Counted from the first letter of the stretch, positions 1 to 7,459 are shown. The stretch is 19,423 nucleotides of DNA from an uncultured Clostridium sp. (GCA_900555045.1 USJW01000096.1:1-19423), one strand, 5' to 3'. Translations and numbers: made by a program. The notes: generated by a model from the letters alone, not told the origin.

Positions 1-100
1 TAAAAGTCACAATAAAAATGAATATAATAAAAAATAAACAGGAAAAATGCAAAATTGAAGGAGGGGGACTATACAAAAAATAAAAATGTATAAAATAGGA
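1..100. other. AT-rich upstream region, no gene
   Basis: This is very AT-rich sequence with no supported coding region. It holds a ribosome-binding-site-like GGAGGGGG around 60-67 that is not followed by a convincing reading frame. It also holds the first copy of a 10-bp direct repeat (AAAATGTATA, 83-92), repeated at 116-125 over the promoter. It is most simply read as the regulatory region of the operon that starts at 166. Confidence 0.5.
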
Positions 101-129
101 TTGACAAAATAAAATAAAATGTATATTAT
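101..129 (+). promoter_or_regulatory. Promoter of the crotonase/TRAP operon
   Basis: TTGACA at 101-106 and TATTAT at 124-129 are separated by exactly 17 bp, a near-consensus sigma-A type promoter in AT-rich surroundings. Transcription would begin around 136, on top of the ATG that opens the longest ORF. This is one reason for placing the first gene's start at GTG 166. A direct repeat (AAAATGTATA at 83-92 and 116-125, 33 bp apart) brackets the -35 box and overlaps the -10, so repressor binding here is plausible. Confidence 0.75.
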
Positions 130-165
130 GGAGCTATGATAAGAAAACACAGGAGGTACCAGACA

Positions 166-894
166 GTGGAGAAGGAAAAACCAGTAAATGTAGATGTCCG
201 GGATGGGGTAATGTATGTCCAGTTAAACCGCCCGGAGGATGAAAATCGGATTAACAGGGAGGCGATTGAACTGATTGGGGCAGCGCTCGAGCGCGCCGAC
301 ACGGATGAGGCGGTGAAAGTGGTGGTGCTTAAGGGGAACAAGGAGCACTTCTGCTCCGGCGGGCGCGTGGATCCCGGCTGCTCTCAGGAGGAAAAAGATA
401 AGTATGCGCAGGCGATCCGGAATATGCAGCAAAAGCTGATGGAGATCAAAGCGCCGGTAATCGCCGCGGTGGAGGGAAATTGCGTGGCCGGGGGAAATGA
501 CCTTTTGGCATCCGCGGATATTGCGGTGGCTAAGAGGGGAGTGCGGTTTGGGTTCCCTGAAATTCTGCACGGAGGATTCCCGGTGATGGTGATGATCAAC
601 ACGATCGACGTGATCCCCAAAAAACGTTTGCTTCCGGCTTTCTACAGCGGAGAGCTGTTCGGCACGGATGAGGCGCTGGCCTACGGTCTGATCACCTGTG
701 TGGCAGAGGAGGAGAAATTCGAGGATACACTGAATTACTACATTGATATGATCCTCTCAAAGCCTGCGCAGCAGATCAAGATGGGAAGACAGGCATACTA
801 TCATATGGTGCCTATGAATTATGAGGAGCGGGTGGCCTATGGCAGCGAAACGCTGGGCAATGTGCTGAAGGAGCAGGCAAAATATGGGAAATAG
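166..894 (+). CDS. Enoyl-CoA hydratase/isomerase (crotonase) family protein
   Basis: Crotonase-superfamily protein of 242 residues, close to the family's usual 250-260. Family members act on acyl-CoA thioesters in the cytoplasm (hydration, isomerisation, racemisation and related reactions). The first oxyanion-hole segment reads CSGGRVD (63-69) and the second AVEGNCVAGGNDLL (101-114). Of the two glutamates used by classical hydratases, the second is kept (FGFPEI, E132) but the first is aspartate (D112 in GGNDLL), so the exact reaction is uncertain. I chose GTG 166 because AGGAGGT at 151-157 lies 9 nt upstream; the longer frame from ATG 136 would begin at the predicted transcription start. It is the first gene of the TRAP operon, and its last 11 bases overlap the next gene. 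No CoA ligase or transferase is visible nearby, so the acyl-CoA substrate is unknown. Confidence 0.85.
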   Translation: MEKEKPVNVDVRDGVMYVQLNRPEDENRINREAIELIGAALERADTDEAVKVVVLKGNKEHFCSGGRVDPGCSQEEKDKYAQAIRNMQQKLMEIKAPVIAAVEGNCVAGGNDLLASADIAVAKRGVRFGFPEILHGGFPVMVMINTIDVIPKKRLLPAFYSGELFGTDEALAYGLITCVAEEEKFEDTLNYYIDMILSKPAQQIKMGRQAYYHMVPMNYEERVAYGSETLGNVLKEQAKYGK

Positions 895-1819
895 GCGGAT
901 TGTGCTCTATGGCAGTGAGGACAATCCGGATAATCGGGAGGTTCACCGCCAGGTGGCACAGTATGCAGGCACGGTGGGGGTGGATTACCTGTGGCAGCCT
1001 GTCACAGAGAGCGGGGGACTGGAGGCATTTCCTGAGGCGGACGCGGTGATTGCCGGGGAAGGGAGCTGCGCGGGACAGCTCTTGGACGAGAAAGTAAATT
1101 GCCCGCCGGTTTTAGTCCGCGTATGCGGGCACTGGACAGAGGAGGAGCGGGATAAGGCTCTGAAGAAGGGCGTAAAGCTGGAACATGTGGCGCAACAGAG
1201 CGAGGAAGCCGCAGCGGAGCTGGCGCTGGCGCTTATTCTGGCCTTAAAGCGCAAGGTGATCCGGCATCACGAGCAGGTGCTGGAGGGAAAGATGATCCGG
1301 CACATGGCCTCACAGACATTTGGGACGACAGTGGGAATTGTGGGGCTTGAGAACGGGGGAAAACAGCTGGCCAAGTGGCTTTTTTCCATGGGCTGCCGGG
1401 TTCTGGTCTGGCAGCCGGAAACGGTCGGTGTCAGAGCATCTTCGCCCCTGGGCCTTGAAGATTTAACGCGGGAGGCCGATATTATCAGCCTTCATATCTC
1501 ATATGAGGAGGTTAAAAGAACGGTTGTCGATGAAGCGTTTCTTGACCGGATGAAGCGGACGGCTGTGCTTGTAAACATTGGGGACGGGCGGATCGTGGAC
1601 ACGGATATGTTGTTTACAGCGCTCAAGGAAAAACGGATTGAAGCTGCTGCCCTCGACACACTGCCGCGGGAGATCATCGAGGGGGATAACCCATTTCTGG
1701 CAGTCCGAAATGTGATTCTGACACCCGGTATCGGGCGGATGACCAGGGAGGCAAAGGTGAGACAGGGGTGCGCGGCGGTTGCGGCCGCAGTCAAGTTGCT
1801 GGAGCAGACGAACGGGTAG
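884..1819 (+). CDS. D-2-hydroxyacid dehydrogenase-like protein, probable catalytic loss
   Basis: This 311-residue protein has the layout of the D-isomer-specific 2-hydroxyacid dehydrogenase family: an N-terminal catalytic-type domain, then a Rossmann NAD-binding domain (about 105-285). Recognisable signatures are the VGIVGLENGG segment (150-159), SLHISYEEVKRT (202-213) and LVNIGDGRIVD (229-239). Key positions are changed. The middle glycine of the GxGxxG nucleotide motif is Glu (GLENGG). The Arg of the NxxRG motif is Asp234. The catalytic His of the usual TPHI motif is Gly282 (TPGIGR). The Glu position appears kept (E263). Known family enzymes rely on that Arg/Glu/His set, so ordinary hydride transfer to a 2-keto acid is unlikely. 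It may be a pseudoenzyme, a ligand-binding protein or a changed activity. It overlaps the crotonase gene by 11 bp, so the two are probably translationally coupled. Confidence 0.8.
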   Translation: MGNRRIVLYGSEDNPDNREVHRQVAQYAGTVGVDYLWQPVTESGGLEAFPEADAVIAGEGSCAGQLLDEKVNCPPVLVRVCGHWTEEERDKALKKGVKLEHVAQQSEEAAAELALALILALKRKVIRHHEQVLEGKMIRHMASQTFGTTVGIVGLENGGKQLAKWLFSMGCRVLVWQPETVGVRASSPLGLEDLTREADIISLHISYEEVKRTVVDEAFLDRMKRTAVLVNIGDGRIVDTDMLFTALKEKRIEAAALDTLPREIIEGDNPFLAVRNVILTPGIGRMTREAKVRQGCAAVAAAVKLLEQTNG

Positions 1820-1855
1820 CGCGAAGAGGATACTATTATGAAAAGGAGAATCGAT

Positions 1856-2941
1856 ATGAAGAGATTATGGAGTGTAATTGCAGTGGTGGCTGCAGCTGCA
1901 GTTTTGGCAGCGGGCTGCGGCAGTAAGGCGGATTCCGGGACGAAAGCGGCAGCGGGGAGCGCTGAGAGTACGCAAGCCAACCAACCGGCAGCGGGCAGCG
2001 GCGGGGAGAAGAGCGGGGAGATGCTGGTTTTAAAGCTGGGGGTACCGGCTCCGGCCGGCACGGTTCAGCCCAACACGGCGGAGCTCTGGGCCGATAAGCT
2101 GGAGGAGGTTTCAGGCGGAAAGATGTCCATCGAGGTCCTGGCCGGAGGCGTTCTTGGCAATACGGCCGCACATTACTCGCAGATGGAGCAGGGGACGCTG
2201 GATTTCTTCCTGACGGGCTTTGACACGGCGACGGTATTAAAGGAAGGGACGGATTTCAGTGTCTGCGTGGTGCCGTTCCTCTTTGACGACCTGGACCACT
2301 ACCACAAATTTCTTGATTCAGATATCCTGAAGGAGATGGTGGGAAAGGTGGAGGCGGCCAACGGTCTCAAATATATGGGCTCCATCAGCGACCAGGCCCC
2401 GCGCTCTCTGACGACAACCGATAAGCCGGTACATGTGCCGGCGGATTTAAAGAATATGAAGATCCGTACACCGGAGTCACCGGCCATCACGAAGATGCTG
2501 ACGGCCTGGGGGGCCAATCCTATGGTGGTCAGCGGAGGCGAACTGTTCCAGGCGCTTCAGACCGGCATGGTGGACGGACAGGACAACGACCTGGTGAACT
2601 CTTATACATCGGGCTTCTCAGAGGTGCAGAAATACTACATGAACCTGGACTACATTTACTCCAACATGGTTATCTGGATGTCAGATAAGAGCTGGAACAA
2701 GCTGACTCCAGAGCAGCAGAAGTGGGTTACCGACTCCCTGGCAGAGACCTACAAGGAGGCCTCCGACACCCTGTGGAGCACTACCTACGAGGAGTGCCTG
2801 AAAAAGTTCCAGGAGGAGGGCGTGACCTACGTGGAGGTAGACCGCGAGGCGTTTATAAAGGCGGCGGAGGAAGTGGCGGCCAAGTTTGACGGAGAACTTT
2901 TCAGCGCGGGCCTGTACGACAAAATCAAGAGCTTGAAGTGA
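1856..2941 (+). CDS. TRAP transporter substrate-binding lipoprotein (DctP family)
   Basis: Extracytoplasmic solute receptor of a TRAP transporter, a sodium- or proton-coupled importer family for carboxylate-bearing solutes. The protein has a lipoprotein signal peptide with lipobox LAAGC (Cys21), a low-complexity Ala/Gly/Ser linker (about 22-55), then the DctP fold. R204 in KIRTPESP matches the conserved arginine that grips the substrate carboxylate in characterised receptors. QTGMVDGQDN (235-244) is the usual segment between the lobes. I chose ATG 1856 because AAGGAG (1843-1848) sits 7 nt upstream and the protein then starts directly with a signal peptide; ATG 1838 would add six residues. The two permease genes follow directly. 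The ligand cannot be deduced from sequence; the neighbouring crotonase and 2-hydroxyacid-dehydrogenase-like genes suggest an organic acid. Confidence 0.93.
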   Translation: MKRLWSVIAVVAAAAVLAAGCGSKADSGTKAAAGSAESTQANQPAAGSGGEKSGEMLVLKLGVPAPAGTVQPNTAELWADKLEEVSGGKMSIEVLAGGVLGNTAAHYSQMEQGTLDFFLTGFDTATVLKEGTDFSVCVVPFLFDDLDHYHKFLDSDILKEMVGKVEAANGLKYMGSISDQAPRSLTTTDKPVHVPADLKNMKIRTPESPAITKMLTAWGANPMVVSGGELFQALQTGMVDGQDNDLVNSYTSGFSEVQKYYMNLDYIYSNMVIWMSDKSWNKLTPEQQKWVTDSLAETYKEASDTLWSTTYEECLKKFQEEGVTYVEVDREAFIKAAEEVAAKFDGELFSAGLYDKIKSLK

Positions 2942-2955
2942 TGTGGAGGTAACAA

Positions 2956-3438
2956 ATGATTGAGAGGGTAGAGGGCAAAATCGCCAAAATTCTGATGTAT
3001 TTTATCGCAATTGGTTTGTTCAGCCTTACTGCACTGGCGATTCTACAGGTTGTCACCCGCTATTTTGTGGATGTGACTATAATCTGGATAGAAGAGATTT
3101 CCATCTATATCTTGTCCTGGATGGCTGCCGCGGGCGTGCCATGGATGTGGCTGAAGGACGGACATATCCGGATGGATGTTCTGAACATCTATCTGCCGAA
3201 GCGGGTTTTATACGCGATGGATTTATTTATCAACCTGATGGGGATTGTCATGGGCGTAGCCCTGGCTAGGACGGGCTGGATCACAATTGGAGTAAACAAG
3301 GGCTATACCCTCTCAATTGTGGGAATCGACGAGGGGTTCCGGTATTATCCGCTGGTGTTCTGCGGCGTTTTGTTTGCAGTATGCGCGGCGATTAAATTGA
3401 TAGAACAGCTGAAAGGAAAGGGGGCTGCCAGAGCATGA
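2956..3438 (+). CDS. TRAP transporter small permease (DctQ family)
   Basis: Small membrane subunit of the TRAP transporter, 160 residues. Four hydrophobic segments are visible, at about 10-32, 45-66, 84-108 and 132-152, as expected for DctQ. The IWIEEISIYILSWMAAAG stretch (35-52) is characteristic of this family. The start has GGAGGT 7-8 nt upstream. The gene follows the receptor gene by 14 bp, and its stop overlaps the large permease start through an ATGA junction at 3435-3438. DctQ subunits pair with DctM in the cytoplasmic membrane and are required for transport in studied systems. Confidence 0.92.
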   Translation: MIERVEGKIAKILMYFIAIGLFSLTALAILQVVTRYFVDVTIIWIEEISIYILSWMAAAGVPWMWLKDGHIRMDVLNIYLPKRVLYAMDLFINLMGIVMGVALARTGWITIGVNKGYTLSIVGIDEGFRYYPLVFCGVLFAVCAAIKLIEQLKGKGAARA

Positions 3439-4724
3439 TCACAAAGGTTTTGATTTTGTTTGGAATTATGTTTTTGTTTCTGATTCTGCGCTTCCCGGTG
3501 TTTCTGGCGCTGGGGCTGGCGGCCACGGGGATTGCACTCCTGTTTCCCGGTACTGTGCCGACGGCTGTGATCGGGCAGGGATTGCTCAGCGGGATCAACA
3601 ACTACAACTTTGCAGCCATCATGTTCTACTTCCTGTTGGGGGAGATCATGAACGGCGGAGGCATGAGCAACCGCCTGATCAAATTCGGTACCGCCATCAT
3701 CGGGCATATCAGAGGGAGCCTCAGCCACTTAAACATCCTGGCATCCATGATTTTTGCGGGTGTGTCCGGCTCCGCGGTGGCGGACACCGCAGCGATCGGT
3801 TCCCTCCTAATTCCGGCGATGAAGAAGGACGGCTACAGTGCGGGCTATGCGGCGGCCGTGACGGCCTCCTCCTCCACCATCGGGCCGATCATCCCGCCCT
3901 CCGGCGGCCTGGTTCTGATGGGGATTTACCTGTCCGTGTCCATCAACAAGCTGTTTTTGGGCGGCATGGTTCCAGGGATCCTGATGGGAATTGCCCTGCT
4001 CATCGTCTCGTTTATCACCTCGTGGAAACGAAATTACCCGAAGACCGCCTGGCGCGGATGGAAATATGCGTTTACGGTGTTTAGGGAGTCGTTCTTTGCA
4101 TTCCTGCTGCCGGTTATCGTGGTATTCTGCCTGGTTGCCGGCATCGGAACCGTGGTGGAGATCGGAGCACTGGCGGTCGGGTGCGCGGTGATTATCAGCG
4201 CGTTTATCTATCACGAGTTAAACCTGCGGCAGTTCATCCAGGCACTGTGCCGTGCGGCTGAGAACGCGGCGAAGGTGCTCTGCATACTGGCCTGTGCCGG
4301 CGTGTTTACATGGATCATCAGCTCCATGGGCATGGCGGCCGCCCTCGCAAAGTTTATTACCAGTTTCACAACCAATCCGACGGTGGTGCTGATCATCTGC
4401 ATGCTGATTCTGCTGTTCTTCGGCTGCATTCTGGAGGTAAACGTGATCCAGATGGTGATTATCCCCACGATGGTTCCAATTATCCGGGCGGTCGGAATCG
4501 ATCCCATCCAGTTTGGCGTGCTGGCGATGTTAGTGACTATGATGGGCCTTATCACCCCGCCGGTGGGATCCCTGATCTATATTACGGCCGGTATCGCTGA
4601 GGAGAGTCCGCTTCAAGTGATTAAGGAGCTGACACCCTTTACGATATCGCTGGTGATCCTGGTGACGATTTTGATCTTTTTCCCGGGACTTGTCACCGCA
4701 TTCCCCAACTGGGTGATGCGCTGA
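3435..4724 (+). CDS. TRAP transporter large permease (DctM family)
   Basis: Large, polytopic subunit that forms the translocation path; at 429 residues it has normal DctM length. Many hydrophobic helices run along the whole protein. The conserved FAGVSGSAVADTAAIG stretch (107-122), TIGPIIPPS (148-156) and a C-terminal TPPVGSLIYI repeat-like motif are hallmarks of the DctM/ion-transporter fold. The start overlaps the DctQ stop by four bases (ATGA), giving tight stoichiometric coupling. With the receptor and small permease it makes a complete, apparently intact importer with no frameshift. About 36 bp separate it from the aldo/keto reductase start. Confidence 0.95.
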   Translation: MITKVLILFGIMFLFLILRFPVFLALGLAATGIALLFPGTVPTAVIGQGLLSGINNYNFAAIMFYFLLGEIMNGGGMSNRLIKFGTAIIGHIRGSLSHLNILASMIFAGVSGSAVADTAAIGSLLIPAMKKDGYSAGYAAAVTASSSTIGPIIPPSGGLVLMGIYLSVSINKLFLGGMVPGILMGIALLIVSFITSWKRNYPKTAWRGWKYAFTVFRESFFAFLLPVIVVFCLVAGIGTVVEIGALAVGCAVIISAFIYHELNLRQFIQALCRAAENAAKVLCILACAGVFTWIISSMGMAAALAKFITSFTTNPTVVLIICMLILLFFGCILEVNVIQMVIIPTMVPIIRAVGIDPIQFGVLAMLVTMMGLITPPVGSLIYITAGIAEESPLQVIKELTPFTISLVILVTILIFFPGLVTAFPNWVMR

Positions 4725-4760
4725 CGACGCAGTCAGACAAAAGAGAGGATGGAGACTGTT

Positions 4761-5801
4761 ATGGATATGGAATATAAAGGAAAATATGTGTCGCTGGGAA
4801 ACAGCGGTTTGAAGGTGTCACAGATCGCCTTTGGCTGCGGCTTCCGGGGAACGCCGCCGGAGCGAGAGGCGGTCTATGTGATCACGGAGGCCATTGAGCA
4901 CGGGATCAATTTTATCGATTGTGCAAATATCTACACCATCGAGGACAATGAAAAGTCCGAGATCGCGCTGGGCAAGGCGTTAAAGGGCAGGCGCGACAAA
5001 GCGATCATCACATCAAAGGTGGGCAGCTGGGTGAAGAAGGATGACCAGGGCCCCAACGGATACGGGGGATCCCGCTACCATATTTTGCGGGAGATTGACA
5101 ACTCCCTTCGGCGTCTGGACACAGACCATATTGATGTCTATCTTTTGCACCAGCCGGATCCCACCACTCCGCCGGAGGAGACGATGCGGGCGATGGAGAC
5201 ACTGGTCAGCCAGGGAAAAATACGGTATGTGGGCGTTTGCAATTATGATGCATGGCAGGTGGTGACGGCGCTGGACGCCCAGCACCGCATAAATGCGCAG
5301 CCGTTAATTGCCATGCAGAATCCGTACAACCTGTTAAACCGGACGCTGGAGGCAGAAACGTTTCCCATGGCGCGGCACCACGGAGTGGGAATTATGGCAT
5401 ACGGTGCGTTGGCCAGCGGACTTCTCGGCGGAAGGTATGTGCCGGGGCAGCCGATGCCGCCGCAGTCCTTCTGGGCAAGATCTCCGCTTTACCGGGAGTA
5501 CTATCCACACCTGTTTTGCGGTCAGGTGGTGGAAGTCGTGAACGCGGTGAAGGCGGTCAGCGAAAAATACGGAGTGACCATGGCACAGGTGGCCACTGCA
5601 TGGGTTCTCACCCACCCGGAGGTCAGCTGTGTGGTGGCGGGTGCCAATACCTGGGCAGACTTTGAGGACTCGATTTCGGCAGCCAGCTTAAAACTGGAGG
5701 AGGCGGACTTAAAGGAGCTCAACCGGGTATCCTACGGGCTGCAGGAAAATTTCACGCTGCCTCATGTGACGGCCGTCATGGAAAGGATAAGAGGAGAATG
5801 A
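4761..5801 (+). CDS. Aldo/keto reductase
   Basis: NAD(P)H-dependent aldo/keto reductase of 346 residues, of the Kv-beta/YghZ-like type. The full catalytic tetrad can be placed: D53 and Y58 in FIDCANIY, K86 in ITSKVG and H130 in YLLHQPD. The C-terminal part (about 255-285) carries the cofactor-phosphate-binding pattern usual in these enzymes. The start is ambiguous among ATG 4749, 4761 and 4767; I prefer 4761 because a GGAG lies 6 nt upstream. It is in the same operon as the TRAP genes and presumably reduces, or in reverse oxidises, a carbonyl derived from the imported compound. The substrate is not predictable. Its last codons overlap the longest reading frame of the downstream regulator, whose real start appears about 100 bp further on. 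Confidence 0.9.
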   Translation: MDMEYKGKYVSLGNSGLKVSQIAFGCGFRGTPPEREAVYVITEAIEHGINFIDCANIYTIEDNEKSEIALGKALKGRRDKAIITSKVGSWVKKDDQGPNGYGGSRYHILREIDNSLRRLDTDHIDVYLLHQPDPTTPPEETMRAMETLVSQGKIRYVGVCNYDAWQVVTALDAQHRINAQPLIAMQNPYNLLNRTLEAETFPMARHHGVGIMAYGALASGLLGGRYVPGQPMPPQSFWARSPLYREYYPHLFCGQVVEVVNAVKAVSEKYGVTMAQVATAWVLTHPEVSCVVAGANTWADFEDSISAASLKLEEADLKELNRVSYGLQENFTLPHVTAVMERIRGE

Positions 5802-5830
5802 TTGCTTCAGATATGGCGGGAACTATTGAA

Positions 5831-5859
5831 TTGACTTCTATTTTCCATTACAATAACAT
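5831..5859 (+). promoter_or_regulatory. Candidate promoter of the XRE/ImmA-like regulator
   Basis: TTGACT (5831-5836) and TAACAT (5854-5859) are separated by 17 bp just after the reductase stop codon. Transcription from here would begin near 5866 and give a short leader of about 34 nt to ATG 5900, which has AAAGGAG 9 nt upstream. The -10 box matches only four of six consensus positions, so this is moderate evidence that the regulator is expressed separately from the TRAP operon. Confidence 0.5.
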
Positions 5860-5899
5860 CAGACAGGTAAAACGGGAACAGTTAAAGGAGATAGAGGCG

Positions 5900-6931
5900 A
5901 TGGTGTGTAACGGAAACAGGATTAAATTGATGAGGTTGGCGAATTGTCTGTCGCTGCAGGAGCTCGCGGATGCAATGAGCGCTAATTCTGTTCCCATCAC
6001 AAGGGCAGCCATATCACACTATGAGACGGGAAAGACGGCTCCCAGTGAGAATACGATCAATATCCTGGCAAAGGAATTGGGGACAATCCCAGCGTTCTTC
6101 TACAAACGGGACTGGGAAGACTTTCAGCTGAGGATTTTTCAGGAGCTCGGTCTGATTCCCTCGCGGCAGCAGGAGCTGTACGCGTTTATACAGGTGGAGA
6201 TTGAGCGTCACCTGGAGATCGACTATGCTCTGGGAATCCGGTCGGCGTTTGAGATTCCCAAGCGGAGGACGCTGCGGGCGGATCAGTGCGCCCAGCTGGA
6301 GGAGTACATTGAGGATATCCGGAAAAAGTGGGAGATCGGCTTAAATCCCATCTCCAGCGTGTGCTCAATTTTGGAGGCGCAGGGCTGGTATCTGATTTCC
6401 TCCACGGAACAGTTCGGAAGCCTGGATATCGGCGGCTATGAGGTTTCCACCGGAATTCCGTTTTTGCTGTATCACCCCAACTACTTTGTGGATGATTTCC
6501 GGTATTCCGTACTCCAGCAGGTGGCATACTTTTACCTGCAGGGTGAGGATCCAAGGGAGACAGAGCTGTTGGTGCAGCGTTTTGCCAGGGGGATTCTCTT
6601 TTCCAGAGAGCAGGCCGTGCTGGAGTTCGGTGAGAAGCGCTCCAAGATTTCAGCCAAGGAGCTTTCCATGGTGAAGCAGAAATATGGAATTTCCAAGAGG
6701 ATGCTGATGGCGCGCCTCCATGAGCTGGGTATCATCGATGATGAGTGCTACGAGAACTTCGATACGCACTTGCGCCAGCACAGCTTTTTGAAGCGGGAGA
6801 AGGCGATCGGGGACGTGCTGCACTTTTATGAGGTTCCCACCGCCTACGAGATCAAAGCGCTGCGCGCCCAGGCGGAGGGGATTCTGCCGGAGGAGACCGT
6901 AGAATATTTTATGGCGATTCAGACCCATTAA
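5900..6931 (+). CDS. XRE-family regulator with degenerate ImmA/IrrE-like domain
   Basis: Two-domain regulator of 344 residues or nearly so. Residues 5-65 form a Cro/CI helix-turn-helix (LSLQELADAM, then ITRAAISHYETGKTAPSE). The rest has the layout of an ImmA/IrrE (M78) domain. In active members a segment resembling RFTLAHELGH binds zinc; here the aligned segment is RYSVLQQVAY (201-210), so both histidines and the glutamate are gone. The following RFARGILFS (227-235) and KYGISKRMLMARLHELGII (261-279) align well with family sequence. It is therefore probably a ligand- or protein-sensing pseudoprotease. I chose ATG 5900 (AAAGGAG at 5884-5890) over the longer frame at 5798, because family members start just before the HTH and the 5798 start has its SD directly abutting the codon. 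It probably controls the upstream transporter operon. Confidence 0.82.
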   Translation: MVCNGNRIKLMRLANCLSLQELADAMSANSVPITRAAISHYETGKTAPSENTINILAKELGTIPAFFYKRDWEDFQLRIFQELGLIPSRQQELYAFIQVEIERHLEIDYALGIRSAFEIPKRRTLRADQCAQLEEYIEDIRKKWEIGLNPISSVCSILEAQGWYLISSTEQFGSLDIGGYEVSTGIPFLLYHPNYFVDDFRYSVLQQVAYFYLQGEDPRETELLVQRFARGILFSREQAVLEFGEKRSKISAKELSMVKQKYGISKRMLMARLHELGIIDDECYENFDTHLRQHSFLKREKAIGDVLHFYEVPTAYEIKALRAQAEGILPEETVEYFMAIQTH

Positions 6932-6985
6932 GTAGGCTATGTATAGTAAAAACTGAAAAATTTCCCCTGATTTGCTGTGTGCTGC

Positions 6986-7014
6986 TTGCCAAAATTGCCG
7001 AAAGGTATTATTAT
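6986..7014 (+). promoter_or_regulatory. Candidate promoter of the DUF1858 gene
   Basis: TTGCCA at 6986-6991 and TATTAT at 7009-7014 are 17 bp apart in the intergenic region before the small gene at 7116. Initiation near 7021 would leave an untranslated leader of about 95 nt. That leader contains two similar heptamers (GGAATAC at 7028 and again at 7061) of unknown significance. Confidence 0.45.
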
Positions 7015-7115
7015 GGTAAATGCATAGGAATACCAGAGATACATTTTATGTAAACTTATGGGAATACTAAAAGCGAATTTTGCGTAATCAGTATGATACA
7101 AGGAGGTAATTTCAC

Positions 7116-7319
7116 ATGGCAATCGATAAAGATATGCTGATCGGCGACCTGATTCAGGTGGATGACAACATCGCTCCGATTCTGATGAGAGCAGGAATGC
7201 ACTGCCTGGGCTGCCCGGCTTCTCAGGGAGAGTCCCTGGAGGAGGCCTGCATGGTGCATGGCATCAACTGCGATACCCTGGTGAGCCAGATCAATGAGTT
7301 CTTAGCTTCCAAGGCGTGA
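7116..7319 (+). CDS. DUF1858 (hybrid-cluster-associated redox disulfide) domain protein
   Basis: Protein of 67 residues that consists entirely of a DUF1858/ScdA-N-like domain: a short N-terminal strand (MLIGDLIQVDDNIAPILMRAG), then HCLGCPAS with Cys30 and Cys33, then further cysteines at 45 and 52. Proteins of this type occur in anaerobes as stand-alone units or fused to hybrid-cluster proteins and are annotated as disulfide-containing redox domains; the actual biochemical role is not established. The ribosome binding site AAGGAGGT lies 9-10 nt before ATG 7116. The gene has its own candidate promoter and is closed by a strong terminator, so it is a single-gene unit. Confidence 0.88.
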   Translation: MAIDKDMLIGDLIQVDDNIAPILMRAGMHCLGCPASQGESLEEACMVHGINCDTLVSQINEFLASKA

Positions 7320-7346
7320 TCGGACAAACACAGATGAAGTGAGGAC

Positions 7347-7390
7347 AAGGCTTTTCCGCAGAGGAGACACTGCGGGAGGGCCTTTTTTCT
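7347..7390 (+). terminator. Rho-independent terminator after DUF1858 gene
   Basis: A long stem pairs AAGGCTTTTCCGCAG (7347-7361) with CTGCGGGAGGGCCTT (7370-7384) through Watson-Crick and G-U pairs. The loop is short and a run of T follows immediately (7383-7388). This is a textbook intrinsic terminator for the plus-strand gene ending at 7319. Confidence 0.9.
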
Positions 7391-7430
7391 TGCGATTAAA
7401 AGGGAAGCGCGCAGGGCGTGAAATTTCATA

Positions 7431-7459
7431 TTGACAGCCCTTTTTCCCGAGAGTAATAT
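7431..7459 (+). promoter_or_regulatory. Promoter of uxuA-gntR
   Basis: Perfect TTGACA at 7431-7436, a 17-bp spacer, and TAATAT at 7454-7459. The predicted transcription start (about 7466) falls within a GTATAC-centred dyad, leaving a leader of about 60 nt to the uxuA start. It lies between the upstream terminator and uxuA. Confidence 0.8.

Noticed and set aside
1492..2061. Minus-strand 189-codon open frame
   Set aside because: Ala/Ser/Pro-rich shadow of the dehydrogenase-like and TRAP receptor genes, which have clear family signatures on the plus strand.
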